Shown here piece after piece: positions 12,707-25,105 of a DNA stretch of 64,000 bases. The first letter of the stretch is position 1. The number at the start of each line of letters is the position of its first letter. The translations under genes and the position numbers were made by a program. Source of the stretch: Sambucus nigra (lineage: Eukaryota > Streptophyta > Magnoliopsida > Dipsacales > Adoxaceae); NCBI GenBank assembly GCA_949130495.1, contig OX422211.1, forward strand, positions 449,917,219 to 449,981,218, in the 5' to 3' direction. The notes beneath the pieces are model-generated. The model saw only the letters and a list, made by a program, of their open reading frames with translations. It was not told where the DNA came from and made no database searches.

Positions 12707-12840
12707 GTATGTAAATTTGTGTTAGATCCATAAATTTGTGTTAGATTAATAATGTGTTAGATATGTAAATTTGTTAGATCCGTAAATTTGTGTTAGATAT
12801 GTAATTTGTGTTAGACCAGTAATGTGTTAGATGTGTAAAT
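12536..12840. repeat. Short repeats with GTGTTAGAT core
   Basis: ATATGTTAACACCCCCTTTT occurs at about 12536 and 12652. A (TA)n run follows at about 12675-12706. From about 12718 to 12840 the words GTGTTAGATC and GTAAATTTGT alternate in a 20-40 base rhythm, about seven units. Confidence 0.7.
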
Positions 12841-15800
12841 TGCTATTTAAAGTTGTTTGTTTGGATTTAAGTATGTTATGCTTATTTTCATGTGTTTATT
12901 TCTCGGGAAGAAAGCAAAGTAAAAAATTAGCGTCGTGCCTTCTATTTTGTGGAGCATATGTTGCAGGAAGTAGGAAACTTTCACCTTGATACTAGAGTGG
13001 CCTTTTTTTTCAATTCCATTTGTTGTGGATCATTCATGGCCTTTTTTTTTTAATTTCTTCAAATTGTGGAGCATATTTTGGGGATCATTCAATTTTGTTT
13101 CCTGATACATGGCTTTTTTTCATTCTAAATTTGATTTTGATTTCTCATGTGATTGGATGTTCCAAATGATTGATGGGAATATGGACTATAAGTCATTTAT
13201 GTCCTTTAGGACTATTTGATTTCTCACATGACTGGACTGTTTGATTTTGATTTCAAGGGCTTCAACTCTTTATGTACTCTTAGGACTATTTGTACATATC
13301 TCAAGATCTCATTCTCCTCGGGTTCTATTTGGCTGAGGAAACAATATAATGTAAAACAAATGATTTCACATTCCTTTTAAGGGAGTTTTCGACATTAAAT
13401 GTAATATAGAATGTTCTTAGTTCTGTTTGGGACTCCTCTGGCCTATGGGAGGCTTTAGTGTATCCCATTTAGGTTTAATCACTCAACTGCTTCTATGATA
13501 ATTTTATTCTACTTTTACCTAATTTAGAGATACGGGATGCATGCACTCCATTCTTTTAAAAAATATTTCAATAATAGTAATTTCTGAAACTACAGGTTCA
13601 GTAATTGGTCTCTAATTTTTCTCCGAGCGTTTTACTACGCAAAAAAAACATGGAGGGAAGGTTTTGTGAATTTTAAAAGTTGAAGGAGAAAACCAATTCT
13701 AATGTTAATCAAAATTACTTGGTAAGATAATAATTAATAACTCATCCCATGAACTTAATTTGTGATATATTCAATTCCACCAAGCCGAGGATGCAACACA
13801 TGATAATATTTTCTGTAAATTGAAACTGAACCTAAAGCAGTTTATCATTTTGGGTAAGAATAAACTACTTTTATGGGATTTCAACATTAATATTTCATTG
13901 AGTCCTATTTCACCGAGTCCTATTTGATTGAGTCCTAGGCTTTCAAATGCACACTTGCTTTAGTGCAGCACATTTAGGTTTGAGCACTCCGTTGCAGTTC
14001 GAGCAGGATAACTCCTTGCCCAAAATTGTTGTACAATAGGCCTAAGTGTGCTTTTATGTTTTAGTTTGTTCAAAGGATGGATTTTTACGAGCTAATTGAA
14101 GACACTGAAGATGCTATTAAGCTAATGTAAAACATGAGTTTTTTCAGTGAGTGGGAGGGGGATATGAGAGGTTAGCTCAGGAAGGGGGAGAGGGTACTTC
14201 TATAAATTCAGGACAGGAGAAATAGCAGTCTTCCATAATAGTAGTTTCGGTTAATATTATGATCCATATATAACAAATATATTACTATGAAACATACCTG
14301 CAATCTATTTTGTATGATCAGGCACAGTGAACTGGATTCAAAGTAATATTGCTTTCATAACCTTTTCAATCATCTTATAAATCTATTAAAGTTTCAATAA
14401 CTATTTTGTTATTATATATTCAATAACTGTTTTATAGACATTTATGATGAGGTATAGTGAACTGATATTGGTTTCTTTGTTATTGTATATTCAATAACTT
14501 CTTTATTTGTGCTTTTGTCTCCATGTATGTAGAATTCACTCAGAACTGTTCAAGAAGATCAACTTTGAAGGCAGAAGATAAACCAACCTGACAAGCGTGT
14601 ATTGTACTGAAATGCAAGCGATGTTCCATCGCAAGGTATATTTTTCCACTCTCCACTCCATCAAGTAGTTTCCCCTATTTGAGTCACCTTTAAAAATTTT
14701 CAAACAAACTTTTTTTCTGCTCTAGAATTTTCAAACAAAACTCAGTATCAGCTCAACGTTTTTGGGCCACACGTGCTGACAGCTATATAATTTAAATCAT
14801 AATGCCTTGGGCAGTGTTTAATTCATATCATCTCTACTTCTGTGGTATCACAAGTTTTGGATTTACAACTAATGAATTCCTTGAATATATTTTTACAAGT
14901 GTGGTTATTTAATGAATAATAGGTATCCTACTCATTTTAGTATGCTTGAAAGTTGAGTTTGAATTTTGTGACCGTTCTTGCACCTTTAAATAGCAGTTTT
15001 TTGGGACAAGTTATAAGGGGGTGTTTGGAGCTCAATAGTTCTCCCGACAATGCAAATAGGAAGCTCCCGGTGGACAAATTGAGCTGAGATGGGAAAATTC
15101 CTATGAGTGGGTGTAAACCTGAATTCCGTCATGTAGCTCAGGCTAATGCCAGTTTCTTTCATAGCGCCCCATCACTAAAACTACGTCATGTAGCGGAGGG
15201 TAATGTGTTTTATTTGACGCTTTTTTTGCAGGTTTTATTTACAGCTCTCAAGATGGAGTTTATAACCTAAAAAAGTTTATTTTACAACTTGGTATTTTTT
15301 TTAAACATATTCGTTCTTTACCAAGTTAGTTTTTAGATTTCTGAAATTTATCTCTGATTTCTTATTTTGGATACTATTTTTACTTTTTGTTTTTCGATTT
15401 TTGTTTGTTTTGAACTGATTTTTTTATTTTTTTTGTTTTGGTTTTAGTTGGAGAGGCAGGTAAGAAATAACTTGGAACCAGATGTTGCCTTAGTGTAACT
15501 CGGAACTAGATCTGATCATCTTTCCTTAGCATAACTTGGAAGAGAGATAAAAAGGGGATATGGAAAAAGGGAAGAGGCAGGTGGCTATGAAGAGGGTAGT
15601 AGTAGCAGATGGGGGGAGAAGATGTTGGATTTAGAAGAGGGGAAGAGGTAGGTGATGCATCCTTCAGTATCTGTCATGTTCGCCGGCCACCTTGGAAACC
15701 TTTAGAGATACAAATCTTTTCTTTTATTGTACTCTCTCATTCCTCATTTACTAATGGTGTTGGGTTTTTAATTTTTGACATGTGAGGGGTAGTAGATAAT

Positions 15801-17096
15801 TTTTGACATGTTCGCTGGCCACCTTGCTCGAAGAGATAATTAACGAGAAAGATGAAAGGCACCCACTGTGATGCCTTTATGACACATGCATATCTTTGCT
15901 GCTTCGCCCCATATTCTTTTGGATAGAAAGAATTGGGAATTTTGGAAGAATTTTTTATATTTATATTTATCCATGTTTGGGTACGTCTTTATCCATTAGT
16001 TCGTTGAAATATATCCAAAGCAGGTTGGCAAGTCCTACCCCTTACGGAATTTGTTTGTATTATTTTCATCTTCAGTTATAATATATTGCTGTTTTTTTTT
16101 TTTGTTAAAAAAATAAAGAAAATATTTTTCCCCACAAACAACCATGGTTCGACGACAGAGGCTGCGAGTGAGGTGGAGATAAAATCGGCAGTTGCTGTCA
16201 GATAGGACATTGTTCGTGGTATTATATACATGTACTCCCTAGATATAGTTGGATTCATTGTTTAATTTTGTTCATGTTTCATTTTGTTATTCTTTTGTTG
16301 ATGGTGACAGAAATGTATTGTGGTGTTCTACATCTACATATACAAGGAGCTCTCTGGAAGCCTTCACAGAGTCATTTTGATTACTTGCATACAATATTCC
16401 ATTCCATGTTATATTTCAAACAACATTTGCCTCATTATATTTTATTATTTTGTTATTGTTTGATGTAGAGACGAATATTTCTATTTTTTTACTTTGCAGG
16501 TGTCTTTAACTGATAACATTTTTACAAAGGTAATTTTCATTTAAATGTGATTCTAAAAAATTATGTCCCTTTTGCACTACATATAAAATGTTTGTAGAGC
16601 ATGTGCGTACTCATATTCACAATAGTAGATAACTAGACCTAACACATGAATTTTTTAATGGCATAATGTGTGCCTTAAGAGTTGCATGATAAATACGTTA
16701 TTAAGACACCAGAAATGGGTCTCATTCGTTTTTGAAAACTTAGAGGAAATTTAGAACATATAAAAAAACACTTTGTAAAAAATTTATGTCCCTTTTGCAC
16801 TAAATACTTTAAATCATTTACACTTAATTATTGTAAAATAACTTTTTGACTTAATTATAAAGGATTCAACATGAATTAAATCTACAAGATTCAGTAATTA
16901 AAAATTAAAAATTTATAATATAAAAAAATTATTATTTACATTCTACACGACTTTGGACTTAATTATACAAGATTCGACATTTTTTGGACGCGAACTCAAG
17001 ACTACCGTAGTTTTGGCAAGAGCACTTGCTATTGCATCAAGACACGATTTTATGCTTTTCAAAATTATCAGCGTTCCTTCAGGCACGAGCATACCC
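12841..17096. other. Interior of the Helitron-like sequence, non-coding with exon-like scraps
   Basis: No long frame. Candidate scraps of genes are a short frame MDFYELIEDTEDAIKLM at about 14081-14131 followed by GTAAAAC; a segment at about 14532-14635 between TGTATGTAG and GGTATA that looks like an exon with splice borders; and ACTTTGCAG at about 16491 followed by 30 bases and GGTAATTTTC. Helitrons often capture gene pieces, but no parent gene could be named. Confidence 0.3.
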
Positions 17097-17097
17097 T

Positions 17098-17214
17098 AGT
17101 GTGTGTGTATATATATATATATATATATTAATTTGTCTTAAGATGTGGACATAACTTATAGACCCTTATCCTATTGTGCATAAAAGATTTTACGCCACTT
17201 CTATGATATATATA
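17098..17214. other. Junction segment with (TG)n(TA)n
   Basis: GTGTGTGT then TATATA (about 17100-17128) and about 80 bases ending in TATATATA at the MITE edge. It may be the displaced end of the plus-oriented LTR; no homologous partner was found to prove this. Confidence 0.3.
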
Positions 17215-17484
17215 AGACTGGTATGCTTCGGGCATTGACAACTGAATATGGTTTGTTTTGTGTAAGAAATTAATTAGGGCTAATTCATTTTAATTTAATT
17301 GGCACATGGTCATATTAAATTTCGGGGCTTGTTTAGATGCGGGCAATATCACACTTAGATGAGGGGTGAGATTTTAATTACATGTGAGTGGTGATGAGGA
17401 ATATTTACTTTGCATCGGTTGTATTTGTTGGATTTTAAATTGGTTAAGTTAATTCTTGCACATCAATGCCCAAAGCATACTAGT

Positions 17485-17486
<2 letters not shown>
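17215..17486. mobile_element. MITE-like element, 272 bp, TA target
   Basis: The left end AGACTGGTATGCTTCGGGCA and the inverted right end AGACTAGTATGCTTTGGGCA form terminal inverted repeats of 24 bases with two mismatches (17215-17238 and 17463-17486). Each end abuts TA inside a (TA)n run, consistent with a TA target duplication as in Tc1/mariner-type MITEs. The flanking TA microsatellite makes the exact duplication length ambiguous. The interior is AT-rich and non-coding. Confidence 0.65.
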
Positions 17487-17543
<57 letters not shown>

Positions 17544-17558
17544 GTGTGTGTGTGTGTG
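17487..17558. repeat. (TA)n(TG)n microsatellite
   Basis: An uninterrupted TA run of about 54 bases, then TCTGTGTGTGTGTGTGTG. It marks the 3' edge of the recognisable part of the minus-strand LTR. Confidence 0.9.
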
Positions 17559-17572
17559 TCCTTTTGTGTGTG

Positions 17573-19391
17573 CGACACTCAAAGGCATCTACCATTGGTG
17601 TCTCGTTCGTGCTCTACCGACAAGTCTGAAGGAATCTCTTATCCAAGGTAGACATCACAAGACTCAAATTAGTGGGGAGGTCCCTATATAGTACACCAGT
17701 ACACAACCCATGCCCAACGATGACAAAGGATCCCAGCATCAACTCCTACCACACATAGATGGTGCTGTTATGTAGTACCTAAATGACCTACACAATGTCA
17801 GGCCCACCTATGCCGACGTGTGCTACATTCCTGAACACGCGAAACCCAAGCCGATAGGACCTTCCACAAACATCGGTATGTCCCCACAAATACACGTAAG
17901 TACATATTATTATCCCGATATAATATGTGAGGGTAACTAACTTATAATTACCCAGAGCATCCCACATGATGTCCACCATTATTCACTCATTAATAACTAA
18001 TAATCTAGTTAATTATTAATTGCATTTTCTTTAAGAATTTATCTAACCATCTAGTTAAATATAATGACCCAATTGATACATGTGCCACATTTATATTTTT
18101 AATAAATTCCCCGTTGGCCCAAACACCTTCCTACCAACTCGTACGGAGTCTTAAAAATATTTCGGATTTAACCCTAGCCCAATCTCACCCTGTCACTAAG
18201 ACTGAAATGATTCGGTTTCTTATCCGAATTGATGCGAACCAAGGCCGAATCGATTCGAAATGCCACAAAATCCTAGTTCCTGTTGTTTCCTTATTACAAT
18301 ATTCCTTAATTCCTCTCTGAGGTTTCTTGCAATCATTAATTCCTATTCGTAGCCATATGATTAGGTCCCTACCACTTAGTTACTCGTCTTCTAACGACTA
18401 CTTTCTTGTATTAACATGGATTCCTTTCCCCTAATTTACAGAATTTATGTAATTTAGACTACAAATTTTTTTCCAGATTTCTTTTACAACAACAATTTAA
18501 TGTAACTTAGATTTTGGAACCTATATCAGGGGATTAAATTCCCAAATCTACATATCATAAAGATGTATTAAAATTCTCAACACGGGATTCCAAGATTTCT
18601 CGAATTTTACTTCAAGAACTATAAGGCTTCTATCATCAAATTTCAAGAATCGATTCCTAGATTTTTGGGTTAACACTCAATGTTATAATTAATCCTCTAC
18701 ATGCACGAGATTAATTCAAAACATTTAATTACAAAATTTCATCCTAAAACCCAAAAATCACATGGGGTCATTATAATGAATTAAAAATCAAATTGGAAAC
18801 TAAATTGAGTAAGAAACTTCTTAACTGAATACGAAATTGATTAAATCCCCCATTGAATTTCTCTTTTAAAGCTCTTGTTGTTATTTACTCTTCTCTTTCT
18901 CACAATTGTTTTTGCTAGGGTTCTTAGAGATAACCTTCTGGGAGTTTATTAACTTCCTGATATACGTAACTAACCCTCTAATACCTAGTTGGGTAAATTT
19001 TCTAAATTTTGGACCCCCAAATAGGCCCGAATCCATGACCAGACTAGCCCGAAAGTACACCAACTTATATACCTATGCATTGGGACCATTTTTAAAGCCT
19101 TAAAATACCTGAACGAGCCCGTATAGTTCTCGAAATACCTCCCAATTATTTTATGCCAACATTATATTTTTATAATTGCGTCACGCATCATATATGCACT
19201 TTCTACTACACATGAAATTGTTAGGACTGTTAACATAAAAAATCAACTACACGTAATTAGGATCTTACAATAATTTATTTATTCACAATTAATAACTTAA
19301 ATTCAACGATTTAATCAAATTTGCATAAATTTTTATTTTATCGCAAAAATATAATTTTATGATTTATTCTAGAGAAATATGGGGTATTACA
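17573..19391 (-). mobile_element. 3' LTR of minus-strand chromovirus
   Basis: Read on the minus strand it begins TGTAATACCCCATATTTCTC directly after a polypurine tract, which fixes it as a 3' LTR. It is colinear with the plus-oriented LTR at 9468-11219. The CA terminus is obscured by the microsatellite and MITE at 17215-17558, so the lower limit is approximate and the true LTR may extend further. Confidence 0.75.
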
Positions 19392-19406
19392 TTCTTCCCC
19401 CTTAAT
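19392..19406 (-). promoter_or_regulatory. Polypurine tract of chromovirus
   Basis: Minus-strand ATTAAGGGGGAAGAA immediately precedes the LTR start TGTAATACC. This is the site of plus-strand DNA priming in LTR retrotransposons. Confidence 0.8.
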
Positions 19407-19444
19407 AATGGATTTCCATCCTCGGATGAAGGAAAGTACGTACC

Positions 19445-20770
19445 TATCTAGAAGAGTTCAGGATATTCTATGCACATGTCATCCCCCCTCTCCCAAGTAA
19501 AATCGTCCTCCCAATGGTGTCCCCATTGCACCCAAACTAAAGGAACAACCTTAGATCCAAATCGGTGCTCCCGATGGTTCAGAATGGCTACCGATCTCAC
19601 CTAGTAAGTAGCTTATATATGGATATCTATTTCATCAATATTAATATAATGTTCTGGTATGGTATCTCATCTCGAAGGAACCTCCACAATGCAGATATAT
19701 GGAAAATATCATGAATACGCTGCAAGTGGTTCGGTAATCCCAACCGATATGCCACGTGTCCAATCCTCTTAAGAATAGGGAATGATCCCACGTATCGGGG
19801 AGACCGCTTCCCATTCTTCCCAAACCTCATCACCCCTTCATGGGAGGCACTTTAATCAACACCTGATCCCTGACATAAAAGCTTAAATGTATCCAGTCTA
19901 CGTCTACGTAGCTCTTTTTCCTATCCTAGGCAATTAGTATCCTGGTTCGAATAATCTCTACCTTCTCTGAGGCATCCTGAATGAAATTTGGACCAAGTAA
20001 CTTATTATCCCCCACCCCCAACCAGCACAAGGGTGAATGACAAGGTCTTTCATTATGCTCCACAAATGGTTCCATCTCAATCGTGAACTGGTTGTTGTTA
20101 TTATACGGAATCTCCACTAAAGGAAAATATTCCTCCTAAATCCCCTTAAAATCTAAAATGCACATCCGCAACATTTCCTCCAACATCAAATTCACCCTCT
20201 CCATATGTCCATAAGTCTGAGGATGATATGAGGTGTTCAGTCTCAACTCTTCCCCTAGAGCATGCTAAAATCTCCTCCAAAAGTGGGACACAAATGTTTT
20301 ATCCCTGTGTGATACAATGTTGAGCGGTATACCATGCCACTTCACAATCTCTGTAAAGAAAATTCTAGCATACGTCTCAGAGCTATAATCACTCCGGACC
20401 AATAAAAAGTGAGCCAGCTCTACCAATCTTTTGACGATCACCTAAATGGAATAATGCCCCCTATGATGTTGGTAACCCAATAATGAATTCCATGAAGATG
20501 CTCTACCATTTCCACATGAGGATATCCAAAGGATGTAACACACCTGCAGGACGCTGATGGTCTACCGTCACCAACTAACACATTGCACACTTGGACACAA
20601 AATATATTATGTCCCTCTAGATGCCCGCTCAGTAATACTTGCATTGCATGCCATGGTACATCTTATCCCTTCTGAGATGTACCATAAAGTGTTAATTGTG
20701 AGACTTGAACATAATCGCTAGTCTCAAATCCTCATCATCTAGGATAACTAACTTTCTCTAGAATCTTAAC
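19445..20770 (-). pseudogene. Chromovirus integrase with C-terminal chromodomain
   Basis: Broken by several stops and shifts, but the order is clear. A zinc-binding region (about 20770-20560) is followed by a core with a VIVKRLVELAHF start, SHRDKTF and HPQTYGHMERVN words, and YNNNNQFTIEMEPF (about 20445-20040). A C-terminal RKGKxSPRY-like part follows (SPRYVGSF, RIGHVAYRL, HDIFHISAL, 19627-19833). The last part, about 19600-19445, reads VAILNHREHRFGSKV and VQWGHHWEDDFTWE, the chromodomain-like tail of Tekay/del chromoviruses, which targets integration to heterochromatin marks. Dead gene. Confidence 0.75.
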
Positions 20771-21099
20771 CCACCATCTAACCCAGTAGAATAATGCTCT
20801 CCCCCTCGACCAAGAATTGTGTAACTCGCTTTTAGCAAAACTGATCTCCTGTCGGTGCATTCAGAACCCGAATAATGATCTTAGGTATGATAGTGAGGAC
20901 TGTAATGAATGCATGATCAAGTGATCATCCCCATGAAGTGATTTCCACTTCTCCTTCCACATTACTGCTAACTCTAACATCATCTTGCAGCTCAAATCAT
21001 CTTCTATGACATTCTCCTTCCCCGGGTGGTACTGAATGTTGAACTAATAGTCTTTCACAAACTCTAGACACCTCATCAGCCTCATGTTCAACTCTCGCT

Positions 21100-22090
21100 A
21101 CATGAATAAATAGTGGAGTCTTATGGTCTATGAATAACTATAATTTCTCTCCCAGGAGATAATGCCTCCATACTCCTAGTACAAAAACTGCAACTGCTAT
21201 CGGCCTCTCCTCTTGCATCAAAACTCCTCCTAGTCCCCTAAAGGATGCATCTGTAAAGATCTTATAGTCTATCCCTGCCTGATGTAACGTTAGAACCGAT
21301 GTTGTAGTCAATCTAGTCATCAGCTTATTAAACACCTATCGGCACACATCATTCCATATAAATGACACTTCCTTCCTTATCAAATTCATTACTGGCCTGG
21401 CTATTTTGGAAAACCCCTGAATGAATCGACTGTAGTATCTGACCAATATTGCCCAAGAACTGCACCTCTCTCAACTAAAAACCCCATTTATCGAACTTAT
21501 CATATAACTAGTGGTCATGTCACGTCTGTAAGACTTCCCATAAATATTGTGCGTTCTCCTCCGCAGACCGAGAATAAATCAGGATATCATCAATAAAAAC
21601 TATGACGAACCAATCCAAATAACCTCTGAACACCAATTCATCAGGTCCATAAATACTGTTAGCGCGTTAGTTAGCCCAAATGGCATCACCAAAAATTCAT
21701 ACGACCCATATCTTGTAAGAAATATAATTTTTGAGATGTCCTTCTCCCGGACTCTCAACTAATGGAAACCCGATCTTAAATCAATCTTAGAAAAATATGC
21801 AACACCCCTCAGTCGGTCAAACAAATCATCAATGTGGGGAAATGAATATTTATTCTTAATGGTGACTTTGTTCAACTCCTTATAGCCGATACAAAGCCGC
21901 AATGATCTGTCGTTCTTCTTGACGAACAAGACTGGAGGATCCCATAGTGATGTACTCCTTCTAATAAACCCCTATCCCAATAACTGCTCAATCTAATCCC
22001 GAAGCTCTCTCATCTTCGTAGGAGCCATCCGATATGGTGTACGTGCAATGGGCCTCATGCCCAGAATCAGGACAATCACGAAGTCTATCT
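21100..22090 (-). pseudogene. Chromovirus reverse transcriptase and RNase H
   Basis: Minus-strand translation shows [50 protein letters not shown] (catalytic Asp in KIDL), [24 protein letters not shown] and a shifted FIDD-like region near 21590. The RNase H start (IDYKIFTDASFRGLGGVLMQ, first catalytic Asp present) is at about 21290-21180. It is followed by a fused WRHYLLGEKL, so about 25 residues of RNase H are missing. Stop codons and frameshifts make it non-functional. Confidence 0.8.
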
Positions 22091-22438
22091 CCTGACTAAG
22101 TGGAAACCCTGGGACCTACCCAAACATATCAGAGAACTCACTAACTACAAGGATGGAGTCTAGCATCACCACAATCTATGAAGACCTATCCTCCTCTATA
22201 TAGTATAAATTCATGCTCAACACACCATGGCATCGCAACTAGGTACATCTCGTACCCCAAAATGACGAAGGCGATGGACCTCCCGTAATAATCAACACAT
22301 GCTCTGTATGTAGCTACCCAGTCCATCCCCAAAATAATGCCATACTAGTGCATATCAAGTACTGATAAGTCAACTACAAAAGTGAGTCACCATATCTCAA
22401 TCCTGATACCACGACATATTAAACGTATGGGTACCCCT

Positions 22439-22720
22439 CTACCCACCGTCTTCTACATGTAATAAGTTATCAGAAGCAAAATCCACCATCCCTGTCTCTC
22501 GTGTAAAAACCGTTCTAAAAAAAGAGTGAGATGCCCCCGTGTCAAATAAAATACGACCTATGTGACAAAAAATAAGGGCCATGACCTCAATTGTCTGTGC
22601 TGGAGATAACCCCTCTATGGGCGTAATATTATAAACCCATTTATACTGTAGCAGTTGTTGTCCCTGGGGTGGGGCTACGGGTGCTAGAGCGGCTGGTGTA
22701 GAAACTCCCTGAGCTAGCAA
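22439..22720 (-). pseudogene. Chromovirus aspartic protease region
   Basis: An open stretch of 93 residues holds the aspartic protease signature ILFDTGASHSF with catalytic Asp-Thr-Gly, preceded by ALIFCHIGR. This enzyme would cut the Gag-Pol polyprotein. The length fits the N-terminal half of the domain; the flap region continues downstream in broken frames. Confidence 0.8.
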
Positions 22721-22729
22721 TGATGAGAG

Positions 22730-23870
22730 TTATCCCTACGGCGCCTGATGTCCCCTCTGACATCCCTGCTCCTAGGCTACCTGTTGCCCCAAGTACACTA
22801 CCTCGACGTATGACCCCTCTTATCTAAGTCAAAAATTCCTGTGGAATGGGCGCCGCTCTGTCCTTGGCCCTGTTGGCCTTGGACCTAATGGACTCTATGC
22901 TGCTAGCCCTAATGGCCTTGTCCCAACTTCCCCCGGCCCTGCTTGACCTATCAGTTCCAATTATTGGAACCCCTAAACTTCTTATTCTGATCTGTGAATA
23001 AAGTACCCATAAACTGTTGGGTCCCAGATCCTCTACTCCCACTCATCTTTTCCTACTGGGTAGATGACTGATCTCCTTGTCTTTTCTCACCCTTTCTCTT
23101 TTAAAAAGTCCTATGATCCTTGAAGTTGATAAGTGCGACATTCACCGATTGATTATACATGGTAAAGGCCGAATTCCCTAAAAGGGCCTTCCTAAAGTGC
23201 CAAGATGACTCTGCAATGAATTCGTTCATATTCTTTTATTCATTAATCGCATCCTCTTTTACAAAGTACGAGTGTGAAGTGAACTCTTCTCCATACTCAG
23301 CCACAGTACGCCCCTCCTTCTTAAGGTCTATAAACATGCTCCTCATCCCAGACTGCATAGCTTTGGGAAAATACTTCCCCTAAAATATTTCCTCAAACTC
23401 GTCAATCATCAGGTTATCCCTCTCTACAGCTGACGTAACTAACTCCCACCACTAGAGCATGACCCCCACTAACTGGAATGAAGCTAACACCTACTTCTAT
23501 ACTGGCATGCATTCTACCATCTACAAGTGCCTCTATATGTATTTCTTCTATCTGCTCGCCATTAGTATATATGGACTACCTGAGAACTCTGGAGGCTGGA
23601 CCTTTATGAAGGCCTCCCTCGCTCTATCCCAAATTAACCCCAGTGCCTAGACTGGTACGACCACCTGTTGTTGTGGTGGTGGCTACTGAGCCTGTGGTGG
23701 TGGGAAATGATGGAGCATGACCGCCATGGCTATAAAAATTTCCTAAGTCACAATAGTGGTGATCTCTATTGGAGTAATCAACTGTAAGGATGTTGGGGCC
23801 TATGGCTATGGCTAAGCCCCCTCCTTGATAGGAGGTGAGATTACGCGACTTGGCCTAAATCTCTATCCAT
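22730..23870 (-). pseudogene. Chromovirus gag remnant
   Basis: Broken minus-strand frames retain the Retrotrans_gag pattern: a W-x(n)-LRKYFRGSI segment, an EEHVYRP-like turn, and an EYE-like motif with aromatic residues at about 23150-23470. The downstream part (22824-23042) is basic and S/G/R-rich, as expected for a nucleocapsid. A probable start ATG lies near 23870 (MDRDLGQV). A zinc knuckle could not be read clearly. Confidence 0.55.
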
Positions 23871-24242
23871 TTTCCACCTAAAATAAAACAATGTTAGAAT
23901 TAGTAAAATCAAAATAATACAAAGAAGCCTAAGCATAGGCCCTTCACAACACAGATACTAAGGACACTAAAACCTGGATGGTCTATTACCAACTAAAACG
24001 AGCCCCATTTTCTCACGTAAAGGTTGCCCAGGCATGATACACCGAATATGGCCATCTTGGATCTCTCCCCTTTCCTTCCCACTGTTTGGGGGGGGGGGGG
24101 GGGGGATGAGGGAATGAGAAAAGGTCTCGCACCCTACTTTCTCTAATATCGCTTCGGCCGTTGTCGGTGTAGGCTGAATGTAAAGAGATGGAATTATCAT
24201 CATATGTTTCCCAAAAGAGGCAGAAGAACATGTAGCCGCCTC
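23871..24242 (-). other. Chromovirus leader with poly-G run, 5' LTR missing
   Basis: Sequence upstream of gag. The minus strand at 23975-23994 reads TTGGTAATAGACCATCC, a possible decayed tRNA-Met primer site, but an LTR end does not precede it. An 18-base G run sits at 24088-24105. No sequence matching the family's LTR follows, so the 5' LTR is deleted or replaced. Confidence 0.4.
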
Positions 24243-25105
24243 AAGAGAGCGGCATTAAAAACAAACTGATGTTTACGAAACCAATAGTTCAGAGGTTCAG
24301 GGGTTAAGTTAAGGAATGGGAATGTGTTAGGAATCCATCCCGCCCTTTCTATCTCTCATGGGCTTATGTTATTATTTTCCTTAATTTCTTCGAGAAGATT
24401 GTTTGCATGTATATATAAATGGATATCGGAATCCCCCAACTCATATCATGGAAAAGATAGAGTGAGGTCTTATAAAGAAATGTTCCCCAAAATAATATTT
24501 AGAAAACACGATGTATGCATTTGTCAAGACATCGATCATTATGATGAAAACATAATATATGTTGGACAAAATGCCAATATGGATCACAAGCATAATATAT
24601 ATTAAAATCATGTATAAATGAGAAGGATGAAAATGCAAAAAATGGAGAATTCAAAAATTCAAAAATTGAAAAAATTAGACTCGAGTCTCGGGCATTATCC
24701 CAAGATGCCTAAGTAGCCTATAAAGGCATCAAAGTCCATGTAGTTCTCATGCATAATAAGGGATGGGGTTTATCCCATATATTTGAATGGGAATTTATTA
24801 TATGTGTGTGTGTTGAAAATGTATTTTTGTTTTGAGAAATTATGGTGAATAATCTCGTTGGAATTTATAAGTGTAACCCTCTTTTTCTATGTTTTGTTTT
24901 TTTTTTGTAGAAAATAAACTGTGTGCAATATAACTAGTAAAGGATGAGATATTATTGAGTATGAACTAAAGTAATTGTTAGATTTATGTAACCAAGGAGA
25001 AAATAAAGAATTTAAAGAGAGAGGATGATTTTGGGATCTTCTTTGGAAATTTGAGACTTGATCTTGATCCTTGAACAACTCCCTTGAGTGTTGAGATGAA
25101 TGTTG
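24243..25105 (-). other. LTR-like transcribed region, part interrupted by copia element
   Basis: Continuous with 33838 onward once the copia element and one TGTTG copy are removed. On the minus strand it reads as A/C/T-rich leader-like sequence downstream of the TATA box at 34001-34010. No gene is seen. It may be the R-U5 part of an LTR belonging to the minus-strand Tat-type element above 36.7 kb; no primer site confirms this. Confidence 0.35.

Larger units (their letters stand above)
11220..17096 (+). mobile_element. Helitron-like insertion (candidate)
   Basis: The 5' end reads TC followed by an AT-rich run and TAATAAAGTAGAAAACTTATG, the usual shape of plant Helitron starts. The 3' end reads GGCACGAGCATACCCTAG followed by T, matching the plant Helitron pattern of a GC-rich subterminal hairpin, then CTAG, then host T. 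The hairpin here is decayed. The 5' flank is G instead of the expected A. No Rep/helicase frame is present, so it would be non-autonomous. The interior is AT-rich with local repeats and exon-like fragments. Homology of the flanking LTR stops exactly at the left end, which supports an insertion. Confidence 0.5.

Noticed and set aside
17098..17573. TSD and CA end of the chromovirus LTRs
   Set aside because: TA and TG microsatellites plus the MITE obscure both ends; candidate pentamers (ATAAG) occur in the repeat by chance.
24243..25105. 5' LTR of the minus-strand chromovirus
   Set aside because: No similarity to the family LTRs at 9468 and 17573 and no primer site at the border.
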